35,292 bases of DNA from Clostridia bacterium (GCA_017412025.1 JAFQOY010000183.1:1-35292); one strand, 5' to 3'; numbered from the stretch's first letter, positions 17,005 to 25,923 are shown. The notes: generated from the letters alone by a model not told the origin. Numbers and translations are program-made.

Positions 17005-17007
17005 CAA

Positions 17008-17114
17008 CCCCTCAGTCGCTTACAGCGACAGCTCCCCTTTCAGTGGAGCCTTGGCGTGTCAAACAGCCCTGCCTCCACTGAAAGGGGAGGCGGACCGCCT
17101 GAGCAGTGGAGAGG
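17008..17114. repeat. Palindromic repeat element (copy 2)
   Basis: It starts CCCCTCAGTCGCT-TAC-AGCGACAGC and contains a perfect 17-base inverted repeat (17032-17048 with 17073-17089, CTCCCCTTTCAGTGGAG and its complement), then AGGCGG-A-CCGCCT, and ends GTGGAGAGG. Word order matches the element at 11668-11813. It lies between the SRP RNA terminator and the patatin promoter. Confidence 0.75.
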
Positions 17115-17136
17115 CTCTCACAATTGCCCATTGTAC

Positions 17137-17164
17137 AAAAAAGCGCCGGACTTGCGTCCAGCGC
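17137..17164 (-). terminator. Terminator of the SRP RNA gene
   Basis: Minus-strand stem GCGCTGGAC/GTCCGGCGC (17164-17156 with 17151-17143, one G-U), loop GCAA, then TTTTTTG. Confidence 0.88.
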
Positions 17165-17180
17165 CCGATATGCCTGAAGC

Positions 17181-17305
17181 GTAGAATGCTCGGGGCAGAA
17201 AATTCCCACGGCACACACGATACAATGCTTATTGCTGCTGCCTTCCGGCCCTGACAAGGTTCACACCCTCGCATTGCATGAGTTCCATCCGTCATCACAC
17301 TCTAC
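17181..17305 (-). ncRNA. ffs: Signal recognition particle RNA (small bacterial type)
   Basis: The minus strand contains the conserved SRP core: GTGTGAACCTTGTCAGG, then GCCGGAAGGCAGCAGC and AATAAGC, including the GGAA tetraloop and the internal loops that bind Ffh. The flanking ATGCAATGC and GCATTGTAT pair to extend the helix. The bases after the likely start (GTAGAGTGT) pair with GCATTCTAC near 17181-17189, which sets the 5' and 3' ends by inference and gives about 125 bases. That is the short 4.5S-like form, without room for the Alu domain of Bacillus scRNA. Promoter and terminator are both visible. It guides membrane-protein ribosomes to FtsY. Confidence 0.94.
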
Positions 17306-17311
17306 CCGGTC

Positions 17312-17340
17312 ATTATACCCCATCTGCGCGAAAAATGCAA
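17312..17340 (-). promoter_or_regulatory. Promoter of the SRP RNA gene
   Basis: Minus strand: TTGCAT (17340-17335), 17-base spacer, TATAAT (17317-17312). The -35 element overlaps a small TGCAA/TTGCA hairpin with a T-run that may end mfd transcription. Confidence 0.8.
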
Positions 17341-17366
17341 CCCCTTTGCAAAAATCCGTCATTTGC

Positions 17367-20300
17367 TCACGCGCCCAGTTTATCCATCCTGTCAAGCAGG
17401 CGCTCCATCATCTTCGCCGTCAGGTACAGCATATCCTCTCTGTCCAGCGCGCGGTCGCGCATGGACAGCGTCACCGGCAGCGCCGCATTGAGCGTGAGCC
17501 GCTTGTCAAAGCCCTGAAGCGCCATGAACAGCTTTTCGCCGTCCACCTGCGCGTTGGCAGCGAAGCGCATGTCGATGCGCCCGTCCGTCTGGATGACGCG
17601 CTCAATGCCTATGCGCATGCACAGCGCCTTGAGATACGCTACAGCGACCAGATTGGCCACGCACTGCGGCTCATCGCCGAAGCGGTCGACCAGCTCCTCC
17701 TCGATGTCGTCCCGCTGCTCCGCCGTGCGGATGGACGCGATGCGCTTGTATACCTCCAGCCTCTGCCTGTCGCCCGTGACATATTCCGCAGGCAGGTACG
17801 CGTTGACATGCACCTCCATGCGCGTCTCGACGTCCCGGTTTTTGACGGGCTCCTGCCCCTGCGCCTCGAGCACAGCCTCCTCCAGCAGCTTGCAGTACAG
17901 ATCGTAGCCGATGTTGGCCAGATGGCCGCTCTGCTGCGGGCCGAGCAGATTGCCTGCACCGCGCAGCTCCAGATCGCGCATCGCGATGCGGAAGCCCGAG
18001 CCGAACTCCGTAAACTCGCGGATGGCGTCAAGCCGCTTCTGCGCCGTTTCGGAGAGCACCTTGCCCGGTCTTACGGTGAAATACGCGTACGCCAGACGGT
18101 TGCTTCTGCCCACGCGCCCCCTCGTCTGATAGAGCTGTGAAAGCCCGAAGCGGTCTGCGTCGTAGATGATCAGCGTGTTCGCCATCGGAATATCCAGACC
18201 GGATTCGATGATCGTCGTGCACAGCAGCACGTCAAACTTCTGCTGGCTGAAGTCGAGCATCACGTCCTCCAGCGCGTTCTCCCTCATCTGTCCATGCGCG
18301 ATGGCAATGCGCGCCTCCGGCACCAGCTTCTGCAGCTTCGCATAGCACTGGTCGATCGAGCTGACCCGGTTATACAGGAAGAACACCTGACCGCCGCGCC
18401 CCAGTTCGCGCAGAATGGCGTCGCGGATCACGCTGTCCTGATACTCCATCACGTACGTCTGCACGGGATAGCGCGCCTGCGGCGGCGTCTCCAGCAGGCT
18501 CATATCGCGGATGCCCACCATGGACATGTGCAGCGTCCTTGGGATCGGCGTGGCGGACATCGTCAGCACATCGACCGTCTTTTTCATATTCTTGATCGTT
18601 TCCTTGTGCCCGACGCCGAAGCGCTGCTCCTCGTCGACGATCAGAAGGCCGAGGTTTTTAAACTTCACGTCCTTGCCCAGCAGCTTGTGCGTGCCCACGA
18701 CGATGTCGATTTCGCCGTCCTTCAGCCTGCGCAGCGTCTCCTTCTGCTCCCTGGTCGTGGAGAACCGGCTGAGCACGTCCGCCTCTACCGGGAAGCCCTC
18801 GAATCTGCGCATGAGCGTATTGTAGTGCTGCTGCGCAAGGATCGTCGTCGGCGCAAGAATCGCCACCTGCTTGCCGTCCATCACCGCCTTGAACGCGGCG
18901 CGCAGCGCAACCTCCGTCTTGCCGTAGCCGACGTCGCCGCACAGCAGGCGGTCCATCGGCTCCTGGCGCTCCATATCGCGCTTGATTTCCTCCGTCGCCA
19001 TCAGCTGATCCGGCGTCTCCTCATAGGGGAAGTTCTCTTCAAACTCCCGCTGCCACAGCGTATCCTCGGCAAAGGCATGTCCCCTGTTCTTCTGCCGCTC
19101 GGCATAGAGCTTCACCAGATCAAACGCAAGCGCCTTGAGGCTCTCCCGCACCTTGCTCTTCTGCTTGTCCCAGTCCTTGCCGCCCAGATGAGAGAGCTTG
19201 GGCGCAGTTCCTTCTCCGCCTCCGATATACTTCTGGATGCGGTCCAGATGATCGACGGGAATATACAGCCTGTCGCTGCCCAGATACTGAACGAGCAGAT
19301 AATCGCGCGAAGCGCCGTCGCTCGTCAGCCGCTTGGTACCCTGATAGATGCCGATGCCGTGCGTCTCGTGCACGACATAATCGCCCACGTTCAGGTCGGT
19401 AAAGGATGCGATTTTGCTGCCCTTTTTCTCCTTTGCTCTGCGGCTTTTTCCGCCCTTCTGGCCGTACACGTCGCCCTCGACGATGACCACCAGGCGGATC
19501 GACGGATACTGAAAACCGCCGGAGAGCATCATCGGATAAATGCAGCATTCGCCCGCCTGCGGCGCGCGCTCGCCCAGTTCGTCAAGCCTCGCCGCAATTC
19601 CCTCATCCGCAAAGGACTGGCGCATGCGCTCGCCGCGCGCCGCGCCGCCGGAGAGGATGACCACGCGCCATTCCTCCGCCGTCCATCGTGCAATGTCGTT
19701 GCACATATCGCGCGTTCTGCCGCCATAGCTGCCCGTCGCCAGGCCGCCGACCTGAGACAGCAGCGTCGGACGAAGCTCCTTCACCGGGCGCAGAATCATC
19801 GTCATGGAAACAATCGTGTTAGCACGCAGCATGTCGATCGCCTCTTCGCGCGAAAGCATCAGTCTTTCATGCTCGGGCAGCGCCTCGCCGCGTTCAAGCG
19901 CAGAGCTGAACGCCTGGTGGAATTCGCCGCTCCGGCTGTCCATGCGGGCAAAGAGCGCATCCGGCTCGTCCAGCACGATCAGCGGTCTGGTCATGTAGTC
20001 GCACACCGTCTCCGTGCCGCTGTAAAGCAGATGGATGTATTTTTCCAGCAGACGGCTGCTGATTGAGCTTTCCATCTGTTCAATTGCCGCGTTCAGGTTT
20101 TCTGCAAAGCGGTCAAACGTCCGGCTCTCCCGCCTGAACGCCGCAGCGGAAACCGCCACCTCGCCCTCTTCAAGCGGCAGATCGTTAAGCGTCGCCTCGC
20201 TCTGTACAGGCTTCTCTTTGCGCATCACCCGGCTCTGCCGCTCAAGCGCGCCGCGCAGCAGCGCCGCGCACGCCTGCGCGCTCTCCGGGTTCACCGGCGC

Positions 20301-20987
20301 TTCGCTCGCCGGGGGCACAGCGGCCTCCTGAACATTCTGCTGGGAGCGCTGATTCATCACGTCAAACTGTCTGATGGAATCGATCTCATCGTCAAAGAAT
20401 TCAACGCGCAGCGCGCTCAGCCCATCCGACGGATAGATATCCACAATACCGCCGCGTACGGAGAACTGACCCTTGCCTTCGACCATATGCTCGCGGGCAT
20501 ATCCCGCGCCAAGCAGTCGGGCCGTCAGTTCGTCCACCGGCATCACGTCTCCCACCTTCAGGCGGATCGTATGCGCGGCAAACATCGCGCGCGGCATCAG
20601 GCGATGCAGCAGCGCATCGGCGGAGGCGACAACCACCCGCGTGCTGCCGCAGACCAGCCTGTTAAGCGTCTCGATCCTGCGGCAGGCCGCTTCCCTGCTG
20701 GCCGCCACATCCTGATAAAACGTGATGTCCCTCGCCGGAAACAGGCTTGCGCTTCCCGGCAGCAGCGATTGAATATCCTCCATCGCTTTCGCGGCGGCGC
20801 GCTCGCTGTCGCACAGATAGAGCATCGGCCTGCCGGACTGCTGCGCAAGCGTGCAGGCCAGATGTACCTTCTGCGCGCCGGACAAGCCGGACGCAGCGAT
20901 CACGGCGCTGCTGCGCTTCATTTCCTGAAGCATTTCCTGCACCTGAGGATGCTCCGTCATCAGATCAAATAAAAAGTGAGTCTGCAT
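17367..20987 (-). CDS. mfd: Transcription-repair coupling factor Mfd
   Basis: A 1206-residue DNA translocase that removes RNA polymerase stalled at lesions and recruits UvrA for nucleotide excision repair. Domains in order: UvrB-like N-terminal region (about 1-350), CarD-like RNA polymerase-interaction domain around 520-600 (GDYVVHETHGIGIYQGTKRL), superfamily 2 translocase with Walker A GDVGYGKTE near 684 and the Walker B box DEEQRFG near 783, a TRG motif in the second RecA domain (about 860-1010), and a C-terminal regulatory domain. Length matches the family. The ATG at 20987 lies 5 bases after the pth stop, so the two share a transcript. A weak hairpin with T-run (17336-17350) follows. Confidence 0.97.
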   Translation of the reverse strand: MQTHFLFDLMTEHPQVQEMLQEMKRSSAVIAASGLSGAQKVHLACTLAQQSGRPMLYLCDSERAAAKAMEDIQSLLPGSASLFPARDITFYQDVAASREAACRRIETLNRLVCGSTRVVVASADALLHRLMPRAMFAAHTIRLKVGDVMPVDELTARLLGAGYAREHMVEGKGQFSVRGGIVDIYPSDGLSALRVEFFDDEIDSIRQFDVMNQRSQQNVQEAAVPPASEAPVNPESAQACAALLRGALERQSRVMRKEKPVQSEATLNDLPLEEGEVAVSAAAFRRESRTFDRFAENLNAAIEQMESSISSRLLEKYIHLLYSGTETVCDYMTRPLIVLDEPDALFARMDSRSGEFHQAFSSALERGEALPEHERLMLSREEAIDMLRANTIVSMTMILRPVKELRPTLLSQVGGLATGSYGGRTRDMCNDIARWTAEEWRVVILSGGAARGERMRQSFADEGIAARLDELGERAPQAGECCIYPMMLSGGFQYPSIRLVVIVEGDVYGQKGGKSRRAKEKKGSKIASFTDLNVGDYVVHETHGIGIYQGTKRLTSDGASRDYLLVQYLGSDRLYIPVDHLDRIQKYIGGGEGTAPKLSHLGGKDWDKQKSKVRESLKALAFDLVKLYAERQKNRGHAFAEDTLWQREFEENFPYEETPDQLMATEEIKRDMERQEPMDRLLCGDVGYGKTEVALRAAFKAVMDGKQVAILAPTTILAQQHYNTLMRRFEGFPVEADVLSRFSTTREQKETLRRLKDGEIDIVVGTHKLLGKDVKFKNLGLLIVDEEQRFGVGHKETIKNMKKTVDVLTMSATPIPRTLHMSMVGIRDMSLLETPPQARYPVQTYVMEYQDSVIRDAILRELGRGGQVFFLYNRVSSIDQCYAKLQKLVPEARIAIAHGQMRENALEDVMLDFSQQKFDVLLCTTIIESGLDIPMANTLIIYDADRFGLSQLYQTRGRVGRSNRLAYAYFTVRPGKVLSETAQKRLDAIREFTEFGSGFRIAMRDLELRGAGNLLGPQQSGHLANIGYDLYCKLLEEAVLEAQGQEPVKNRDVETRMEVHVNAYLPAEYVTGDRQRLEVYKRIASIRTAEQRDDIEEELVDRFGDEPQCVANLVAVAYLKALCMRIGIERVIQTDGRIDMRFAANAQVDGEKLFMALQGFDKRLTLNAALPVTLSMRDRALDREDMLYLTAKMMERLLDRMDKLGA

Positions 20988-20992
20988 GATTT

Positions 20993-21568
20993 TCAGCCTT
21001 TCTTAGGCGTGTTCGCCGTGCGCATCGCACTGTCCATGCCATTTTTAACCCAGTCCACAACCGTATCCGCCGCCAGCAGGAACGCGTCAAACTGGGTCTT
21101 TCTGTCCTCCTCCGTCTGGTAATGGGAGAGCACCCAGTTGGCCAGTTCCCAGCCCTCCGGCTTTTTGCCCACGCCCACGCGAAGGCGCGGGAAATCCTGC
21201 CGACCCAGCAGGCCGATGATGGACCGCATGCCGTTGTGCGTGCCCGCGCTTCCGTCTCTGCGCAGGCGCAGCTTGCCCAGCGGCAGGTCGATGTCGTCAA
21301 AAATCACCATCACATCCGAAAGCTCCGGCTTGTACCAGGAGACGATCTCCGTCACGCACTGGCCCGAAAGGTTCATATAGGTCTGCGGCTTGACGAGCAC
21401 CACCTTTTCCCCGCCGACAAAGCCCTCGCCGATCAGCCCATGCATGGCGATCTTTGTCATCTGGATGCCCAGCTTCTCGCTGAGCACATCGATCACGTCA
21501 AAGCCGACGTTATGTCTTGTTCTATGATATTCCCTGCCCGGATTGCCCAGACCAATTACGATATGCAT
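20993..21568 (-). CDS. pth: Peptidyl-tRNA hydrolase
   Basis: Recycles tRNA by cleaving peptidyl-tRNA released early from ribosomes. The 191-residue protein has the family blocks: GLGNPGREYHRTRHNVGF with Asn9 and the catalytic His21, KPQTYMNLSG, FDDIDLPLGKLR with its Asp, and GSAGTHNGMRSI. The start ATG 21568 follows GGGAGG; an upstream in-frame ATG would add a cysteine- and glycine-containing tail not seen in the family. It sits directly upstream of mfd, the order known from Bacillus and Clostridia (pth, then mfd). Confidence 0.96.
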   Translation of the reverse strand: MHIVIGLGNPGREYHRTRHNVGFDVIDVLSEKLGIQMTKIAMHGLIGEGFVGGEKVVLVKPQTYMNLSGQCVTEIVSWYKPELSDVMVIFDDIDLPLGKLRLRRDGSAGTHNGMRSIIGLLGRQDFPRLRVGVGKKPEGWELANWVLSHYQTEEDRKTQFDAFLLAADTVVDWVKNGMDSAMRTANTPKKG

Positions 21569-21655
21569 TGTGCAACCTCCCATATCCAAAACGCGGACAG
21601 GCGGGAACGCCGCCAAGGACGCCCCCGCTCCATATCCTCATCCTTTATATTCCGC

Positions 21656-22501
21656 TCAGCCAAGCTTCGCCTTTTCTGCCGCCTGGATCAGCCAGTCCGA
21701 AGGCCGGACCTGCGTGAGCACATTGTCCTCATTGGCCTCTTCAACGACCAGAAGGGACTTGACGCCTTCCAGGCGCTTCTTCGTCGGTTCCGCCGTGGCG
21801 GCCAGCACGCATACGCCTACGACCGTCACCGAGAACTCGCGCATCATATCCACCATCCCGCGGATGGTGCCTCCCGCGCGCATGAAGTCGTCCACAATCA
21901 GCGCGCGCTGCCCTTCCTTCACCGCCCGGCGGGAGAGGCTCATCGTCTCCACCCTGCCGCCAGAGCCGGACAGGTAATTGATGTTGACCGCGGGGCCTTC
22001 ATAAACCTTGCTGTCCCTGCGCACGATGACCATCGGAACGCCCAGCGCGCGCGCGGTCATCATCGCAACGGGAATGCCCTTGGTCTCCATCGTCAGCACG
22101 AAATCCGGCTCGCTGCGATAAAAGTGCGACGCGATGATCGTACCCATGCGCTCGACCACCTCGGGCGTCGCCAGGATATCCGCCATATAGAGGAAGCCGC
22201 CGGGCAGAATGCGCCCGGGCGCAGAAAGCGTCTGCGCCAGTTCCCTGACGGCGCGGCACGCCTCATCCGGCGCAAGCATCGGACGATACCTGACGCCGCC
22301 TGCTGCGCCGGTCACCGTATCGAGCTGCCCCAGCTTAAACTGAGCGAATACGCTGCGCAGAATGTCGATGTCCTCGCTCATCGTGGATTTTGCCGCGCCG
22401 AACATCTCGCAGAATGTACCCAGCGTAAAAATCCTGTTCGGAGACTCCACCAGAATCCGCGTCATGGCGGCCAGCCGTTCATTGCGGCGAATGCGATCCA
22501 T
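21656..22501 (-). CDS. purR: Pur operon repressor PurR
   Basis: The Bacillota PurR represses purine genes and is relieved by PRPP. The 281-residue protein has an N-terminal winged-helix region (about 1-75, with FTLGTFCEMFGAAKSTMSED) and a phosphoribosyltransferase domain whose PRPP loop ALIVDDFMRAGGT is at 200-212. The length matches Bacillus PurR. Its own upstream region carries a near-perfect PurBox just after the -10 element, so it is probably autorepressed. An 87-base gap separates it from pth downstream; the order purR-pth-mfd is consistent with one transcript. Divergent murC is also its usual neighbour in Clostridia. Confidence 0.95.
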   Translation of the reverse strand: MDRIRRNERLAAMTRILVESPNRIFTLGTFCEMFGAAKSTMSEDIDILRSVFAQFKLGQLDTVTGAAGGVRYRPMLAPDEACRAVRELAQTLSAPGRILPGGFLYMADILATPEVVERMGTIIASHFYRSEPDFVLTMETKGIPVAMMTARALGVPMVIVRRDSKVYEGPAVNINYLSGSGGRVETMSLSRRAVKEGQRALIVDDFMRAGGTIRGMVDMMREFSVTVVGVCVLAATAEPTKKRLEGVKSLLVVEEANEDNVLTQVRPSDWLIQAAEKAKLG

Positions 22502-22541
22502 ATGATTAACCTCCCGGACTATTGTGTTTCCATTCTCACAA

Positions 22542-22557
22542 ACCCGAATGTTCGGGT
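22542..22557. promoter_or_regulatory. Palindromic PurBox (PurR operator)
   Basis: ACCCGAA-TG-TTCGGGT is a perfect inverted repeat with 7-base arms. On the minus strand ATACCCGAACATT matches the PurBox AWWWCCGAACWWT at 12 of 13 positions. It lies about 12 bases downstream of the purR -10 element, where bound PurR would block the promoter. Bacillus operators usually hold two PurBoxes some 16 bases apart; here the halves overlap into one palindrome. Confidence 0.75.
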
Positions 22558-22568
22558 ATTTGATCTCT

Positions 22569-22597
22569 ATTATAATTCAGGATTTCTCAATCGTCCA
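22569..22597 (-). promoter_or_regulatory. purR promoter
   Basis: Minus strand: TGGACG (22597-22592), 17-base spacer, TATAAT (22574-22569). Confidence 0.65.
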
Positions 22598-22676
22598 TAC
22601 CTGAAAACAGTTTTTTCTTTTTTACTTGCGGATTTTTCTTCTTTTTCCGTACAGACGGCTTTTTTTCGTTTTGCGG

Positions 22677-22706
22677 TTGATTGCCCTGCCCGCTTTGGCG
22701 TATAAT
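22677..22706 (+). promoter_or_regulatory. murC promoter
   Basis: TTGATT at 22677-22682, 18-base spacer, TATAAT at 22701-22706, 55 bases before the murC start. Confidence 0.65.
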
Positions 22707-22761
22707 ATGCAGGCAAAGGATTACAGCGCGGGCTTATTCTCCGCGCATGAAGGAGGCAATT

Positions 22762-24156
22762 ATGCCGCATATCAAGGATTACAGGGGAAAACGGGTCTAT
22801 ATGATCGGTATCGGCGGCAGTTCCATGAGCGGCCTGGCCGGCATGCTCAAAAAGACCGGCGTCATCGTCGCCGGTTCCGATTCCGCCCGTTCCTATATGA
22901 CAGATGCGCTGGCCAGCCAGGGCATTGAGGTGTACATCGGCCATCACGGCGAAAACGTGCACGGCGCGGACCTGATCGTCTACTCTGCCGCCATCAGCAA
23001 GGAGAATCCCGAACGCGCCGAGGCCGAAAAGCTGGGCATTCCGCAGATGGAGCGCGCCACGCTGCTCGGGCAGCTGATGGAGGGCTACGGCCACGCCATC
23101 AACGTCTGCGGCACGCACGGCAAGACGACCACCACCTCCATGATCGCAGAGGCGCTGCTGGACGTGGGTCTTGATCCCACCGTGCATATCGGCGGCCAGC
23201 TTGATTATATCGGCGGCAGCACGCGCATAGGCAGCCATGAGACGTTCGTCGTGGAGGCCTGCGAGTTCAACGCCAGCTTCCTGCAGTTCCATCCCACCAT
23301 CGCCGTGGTGACCAACATTGAAGAGGACCACCTGGATTTCTACAAGGATATCGACGACATCTGCCATGCGTTTGCGCGCTTTTTCGCGCTGCTGCCGGAA
23401 GACGGCGTATGCATCGGCAACGGCGACGATCCGCTTGTCGTAAAGGAAATGGCAAAGCTTCCGGTTCAAACGCTGACTTACGGTTTCGGAAAGCATTGCG
23501 ACTGGCAGCCCGCCAACCTCGTCTACGACGAAACCGGCTGCGCCGGATTCGACTTTGCGCTCCATGGCGAATGCAGGGCGCATGTGCAGCTGCATGTGCC
23601 GGGCGAGTACAACGTGATGCATGCGCTTGCGACCATGGCCGCCTGCGTGCAGGTTGGCGCAGATCCCGCCGCTGTCGCGCGGTCGCTCGAAGGCTTTACC
23701 GCGCCGCACCGCCGCTTTGAATATACCGGCACTGTCTGCGGCGTAAAGCTCTATACCGACTACGGCCATAACCCGGCGGAGATGGCCAGCGCGCTTGACA
23801 ATGCAAAGCATCAGCCGCACAACCGCCTGTTTGCCGTCATGCAGCCGCACACCTATTCCCGCGTAAAGACGCTGTTTAAGGATTACATCCACTGCTGCGA
23901 CGCGGCGGACGAGATCCTGATCACCGATATCTTTGCCGCGCGCGAAAAGGATCCGGGCGATATCCACGCCACGATGCTCGTTGACGCCATCGCCGCCACG
24001 GGCCAGAAAGTCACTTATACGCCCACGTTTGACGACGCGGAGCGGTATCTGCGCAGCGTATGGCAGCCGGGCGATCTGGTGATCACCATGAGCTGCGGCG
24101 ACGTGCATCTGCTCAACGCGCAGATCCAGAAGCACGGAGACGACTATACCGTCTGA
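22762..24156 (+). CDS. murC: UDP-N-acetylmuramate--L-alanine ligase
   Basis: Adds the first amino acid, L-Ala, to UDP-MurNAc in cytoplasmic peptidoglycan synthesis. The 464-residue protein has the N-terminal UDP-binding loop GIGGSSMSGLAGML at 16-29, the ATP loop GTHGKTTTT at 117-125, the Mur motif EACEFNASFLQFHP, and a C-terminal domain with DYGHNPAEM and MQPHTYSR. The GSSMSGLA variant of the usual GxGMSGLA loop still fits MurC better than Mpl. The start is ATG 22762 with AAGGAGG 5 bases upstream; a longer frame covers the promoter and is rejected. It is divergent from purR and ends at a good terminator. Confidence 0.95.
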   Translation: MPHIKDYRGKRVYMIGIGGSSMSGLAGMLKKTGVIVAGSDSARSYMTDALASQGIEVYIGHHGENVHGADLIVYSAAISKENPERAEAEKLGIPQMERATLLGQLMEGYGHAINVCGTHGKTTTTSMIAEALLDVGLDPTVHIGGQLDYIGGSTRIGSHETFVVEACEFNASFLQFHPTIAVVTNIEEDHLDFYKDIDDICHAFARFFALLPEDGVCIGNGDDPLVVKEMAKLPVQTLTYGFGKHCDWQPANLVYDETGCAGFDFALHGECRAHVQLHVPGEYNVMHALATMAACVQVGADPAAVARSLEGFTAPHRRFEYTGTVCGVKLYTDYGHNPAEMASALDNAKHQPHNRLFAVMQPHTYSRVKTLFKDYIHCCDAADEILITDIFAAREKDPGDIHATMLVDAIAATGQKVTYTPTFDDAERYLRSVWQPGDLVITMSCGDVHLLNAQIQKHGDDYTV

Positions 24157-24178
24157 TTTCAGGCGTCCGGTTTTCCTT

Positions 24179-24210
24179 CCGCCCCTCTATGGCACAGGGG
24201 CGGTCTTTTT
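24179..24210 (+). terminator. Terminator after murC
   Basis: CCGCCCCT (24179-24186) pairs with AGGGGCGG (24196-24203), 9-base loop, followed by TCTTTTT. Confidence 0.88.
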
Positions 24211-24257
24211 ATGCAGCAAAACAGGCCGCCTTCCGGCAGCCCGTCCGTATGCAGTTT

Positions 24258-24752
24258 TCAGCCCACTTCATCTTCCAGGCTCTTCACGCCGTCCGTGAGC
24301 ACATCCATCGTGTCGATCATCTTCTGCACGGCAGCCGCGCCCTGCGCATCCGTCTTCGGCACGACGGCCTCAAACACCAGCTTGCCCTCGCCATAGTCGG
24401 CCACGATGATCGTCACATCCACCAGTTCCGCGCCTTCTCCGCCGGCGCTCAGGCGCACGCCAGACGCCGTGCACGAACCCACGCTGCTCAGCGCCAGCGC
24501 AGATATATCCCGCGCGTCCGTCCATTCGCTCTGCACCAGCTCCTCAAGCGTCATATCAAACGCCGTATAGCGCAGCAGATGTACGCTCGTGCCGCCCAGC
24601 TGATAGGTCTGGATGAAATCGCCGTCGTCAAACGCCACATCCTCCACCATCTGCACATCCTCCGGCATCTCCATCAGCAGCACCGGCCCGTCGCCCAGCG
24701 CGCATACCGGAAGCAGCATCAGCGCAAGGATGCACAAACAAACCTTCTTCAT
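24258..24752 (-). CDS. Small exported protein of unknown function
   Basis: I do not recognise a family. The 164-residue product begins MKKVCLCILALMLLPVCALG, a signal peptide; the LPVC stretch is not a proper lipobox, so a soluble secreted form is more likely than a lipoprotein. The mature part is acidic, without repeats or helices of membrane type, and looks like a compact beta-rich domain. The start at ATG 24752 is preferred because AGGAGG lies 9 bases upstream; the ATG two codons earlier is only 3 bases from it. It has its own strong promoter and stands between murC and the divergent asparaginase gene. Confidence 0.75.
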   Translation of the reverse strand: MKKVCLCILALMLLPVCALGDGPVLLMEMPEDVQMVEDVAFDDGDFIQTYQLGGTSVHLLRYTAFDMTLEELVQSEWTDARDISALALSSVGSCTASGVRLSAGGEGAELVDVTIIVADYGEGKLVFEAVVPKTDAQGAAAVQKMIDTMDVLTDGVKSLEDEVG

Positions 24753-24808
24753 ATTCATCTTCCTCCTTCTATATCACGTCTTCATGGAATACGTTTCCAG
24801 CTTCGCCC

Positions 24809-24837
24809 ATTATAGCATCTTGCGTGCATTCCGTCAA
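24809..24837 (-). promoter_or_regulatory. Promoter of the small exported protein
   Basis: Minus strand: TTGACG (24837-24832), 17-base spacer, TATAAT (24814-24809) with extended TGC. The core AAGATGCTATAATGGG is identical to that of the pyr promoter. Confidence 0.78.
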
Positions 24838-24866
24838 AGTTCTTCTTCCTGCGGCGCAGGCATTGT

Positions 24867-24875
24867 GGTATAATC
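24867..24875 (+). promoter_or_regulatory. Extended -10 promoter for ansA
   Basis: TGGTATAAT (TG at 24867-24868, TATAAT 24870-24875), 47 bases before the ATG. The -35 (TTCCTG) is poor. Confidence 0.55.
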
Positions 24876-24921
24876 AGGCTGCTGCCTCAAATCCCTCTCC
24901 GGATCTGAAAGGAACAACGCC

Positions 24922-25923
24922 ATGAAAAACATTCTGCTCATCGCCACCGGCGGCACCATCGCCAGCCGCCCGACGGAGGACGGCCTTGCGCCCCAGCTGC
25001 GCGCCGGGGATATCCTTGGCTGCGTGCCCGCGCTGGCCTCTCTGTGCCATATCGACGCGCTGCAGCTGCTCAATATCGATTCCACCAACATGGCCCCCGA
25101 TCACTGGCTCGCCATCGCCGCCTGCGTCAAGGAAAACTATTTCCGCTACGACGGCTTTGTCATCACGCACGGCACGGATACGATGGCCTACACCGCCAGC
25201 GCGCTCTCCTACCTCATCCAGAACAGCAACAAGCCCATCGTGCTCACCGGCTCGCAGAAGTCGATCTACGATCAGGAGACCGACGCCAGGCGCAACCTCT
25301 TTGACGCCTTCCTCGCCGCGCAGGACGATGCGCTCTTTGGCGTGCTGCTCGTCTTTGACGGCCGCGTCATCAGCGGCACGCGCGCGCGCAAGATGCGCAC
25401 CAAATCGATGAACGCATTTTCCAGCATCGATTACCCGGAGCTGGCGCTGCTGCGCGAGGGACGCATCCTGCACTATATCCGCAAAGAGAAGCCCGCAGGT
25501 CTTCCCGCCTTTTATGACAGGCTCAACCCGCGCGTGTTCGTTCTGCGCCTCATTCCCGGCATGAATCCCGGCGTTCTGCGTCTGCTTCTGCCGGAATACG
25601 ATGCGCTGGTCATCGAAAGCTTCGGCGTGGGCGGCCTGCCCTGCTATGAACAGAAGGACTTTCTGGAGGCGGTGGACGCATGGAGCTGCGAAGGCAAGCC
25701 CATCGTCATCACCACGCAGGTACCTCACGAGGGCAGCGACCTGGGCGTCTATCAGGTCGGCGCGCGCGCCGCAGGCATGCACGGCGTATTGCAGGCGCAC
25801 ACCATGACCGTGGAGACCGTCGTCACCAAGCTCATGTGGATCCTCTCTCAGACCAAGGATCTGGACACCATCAAGCAGCTGTTTTACACGCCCGTTGCGC
25901 ACGATCTGCTCCGCTTTGAATGA
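24922..25923 (+). CDS. ansA: Type I (cytoplasmic) L-asparaginase
   Basis: Hydrolyses asparagine to aspartate and ammonia. The 333-residue protein has both catalytic threonine blocks: ATGGTIAS with Thr12, and THGTDTMAYTAS with Thr85 and Asp86. The absence of a signal peptide and the length of about 330 put it with the low-affinity cytoplasmic AnsA group. The start ATG 24922 has AAAGGAA 9 bases upstream. It has its own promoter divergent from the small exported protein and a bidirectional terminator after it. Some family members are glutamyl-tRNA amidotransferase GatD-like, but the N-terminal GatD domain is missing here. Confidence 0.93.
   Translation: MKNILLIATGGTIASRPTEDGLAPQLRAGDILGCVPALASLCHIDALQLLNIDSTNMAPDHWLAIAACVKENYFRYDGFVITHGTDTMAYTASALSYLIQNSNKPIVLTGSQKSIYDQETDARRNLFDAFLAAQDDALFGVLLVFDGRVISGTRARKMRTKSMNAFSSIDYPELALLREGRILHYIRKEKPAGLPAFYDRLNPRVFVLRLIPGMNPGVLRLLLPEYDALVIESFGVGGLPCYEQKDFLEAVDAWSCEGKPIVITTQVPHEGSDLGVYQVGARAAGMHGVLQAHTMTVETVVTKLMWILSQTKDLDTIKQLFYTPVAHDLLRFE

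Noticed and set aside
18294..20066. Plus-strand open frame of 590 codons
   Set aside because: Antisense shadow of mfd, which has all family motifs.
22570..24135. Minus-strand open frame of 521 codons
   Set aside because: Antisense shadow of murC.
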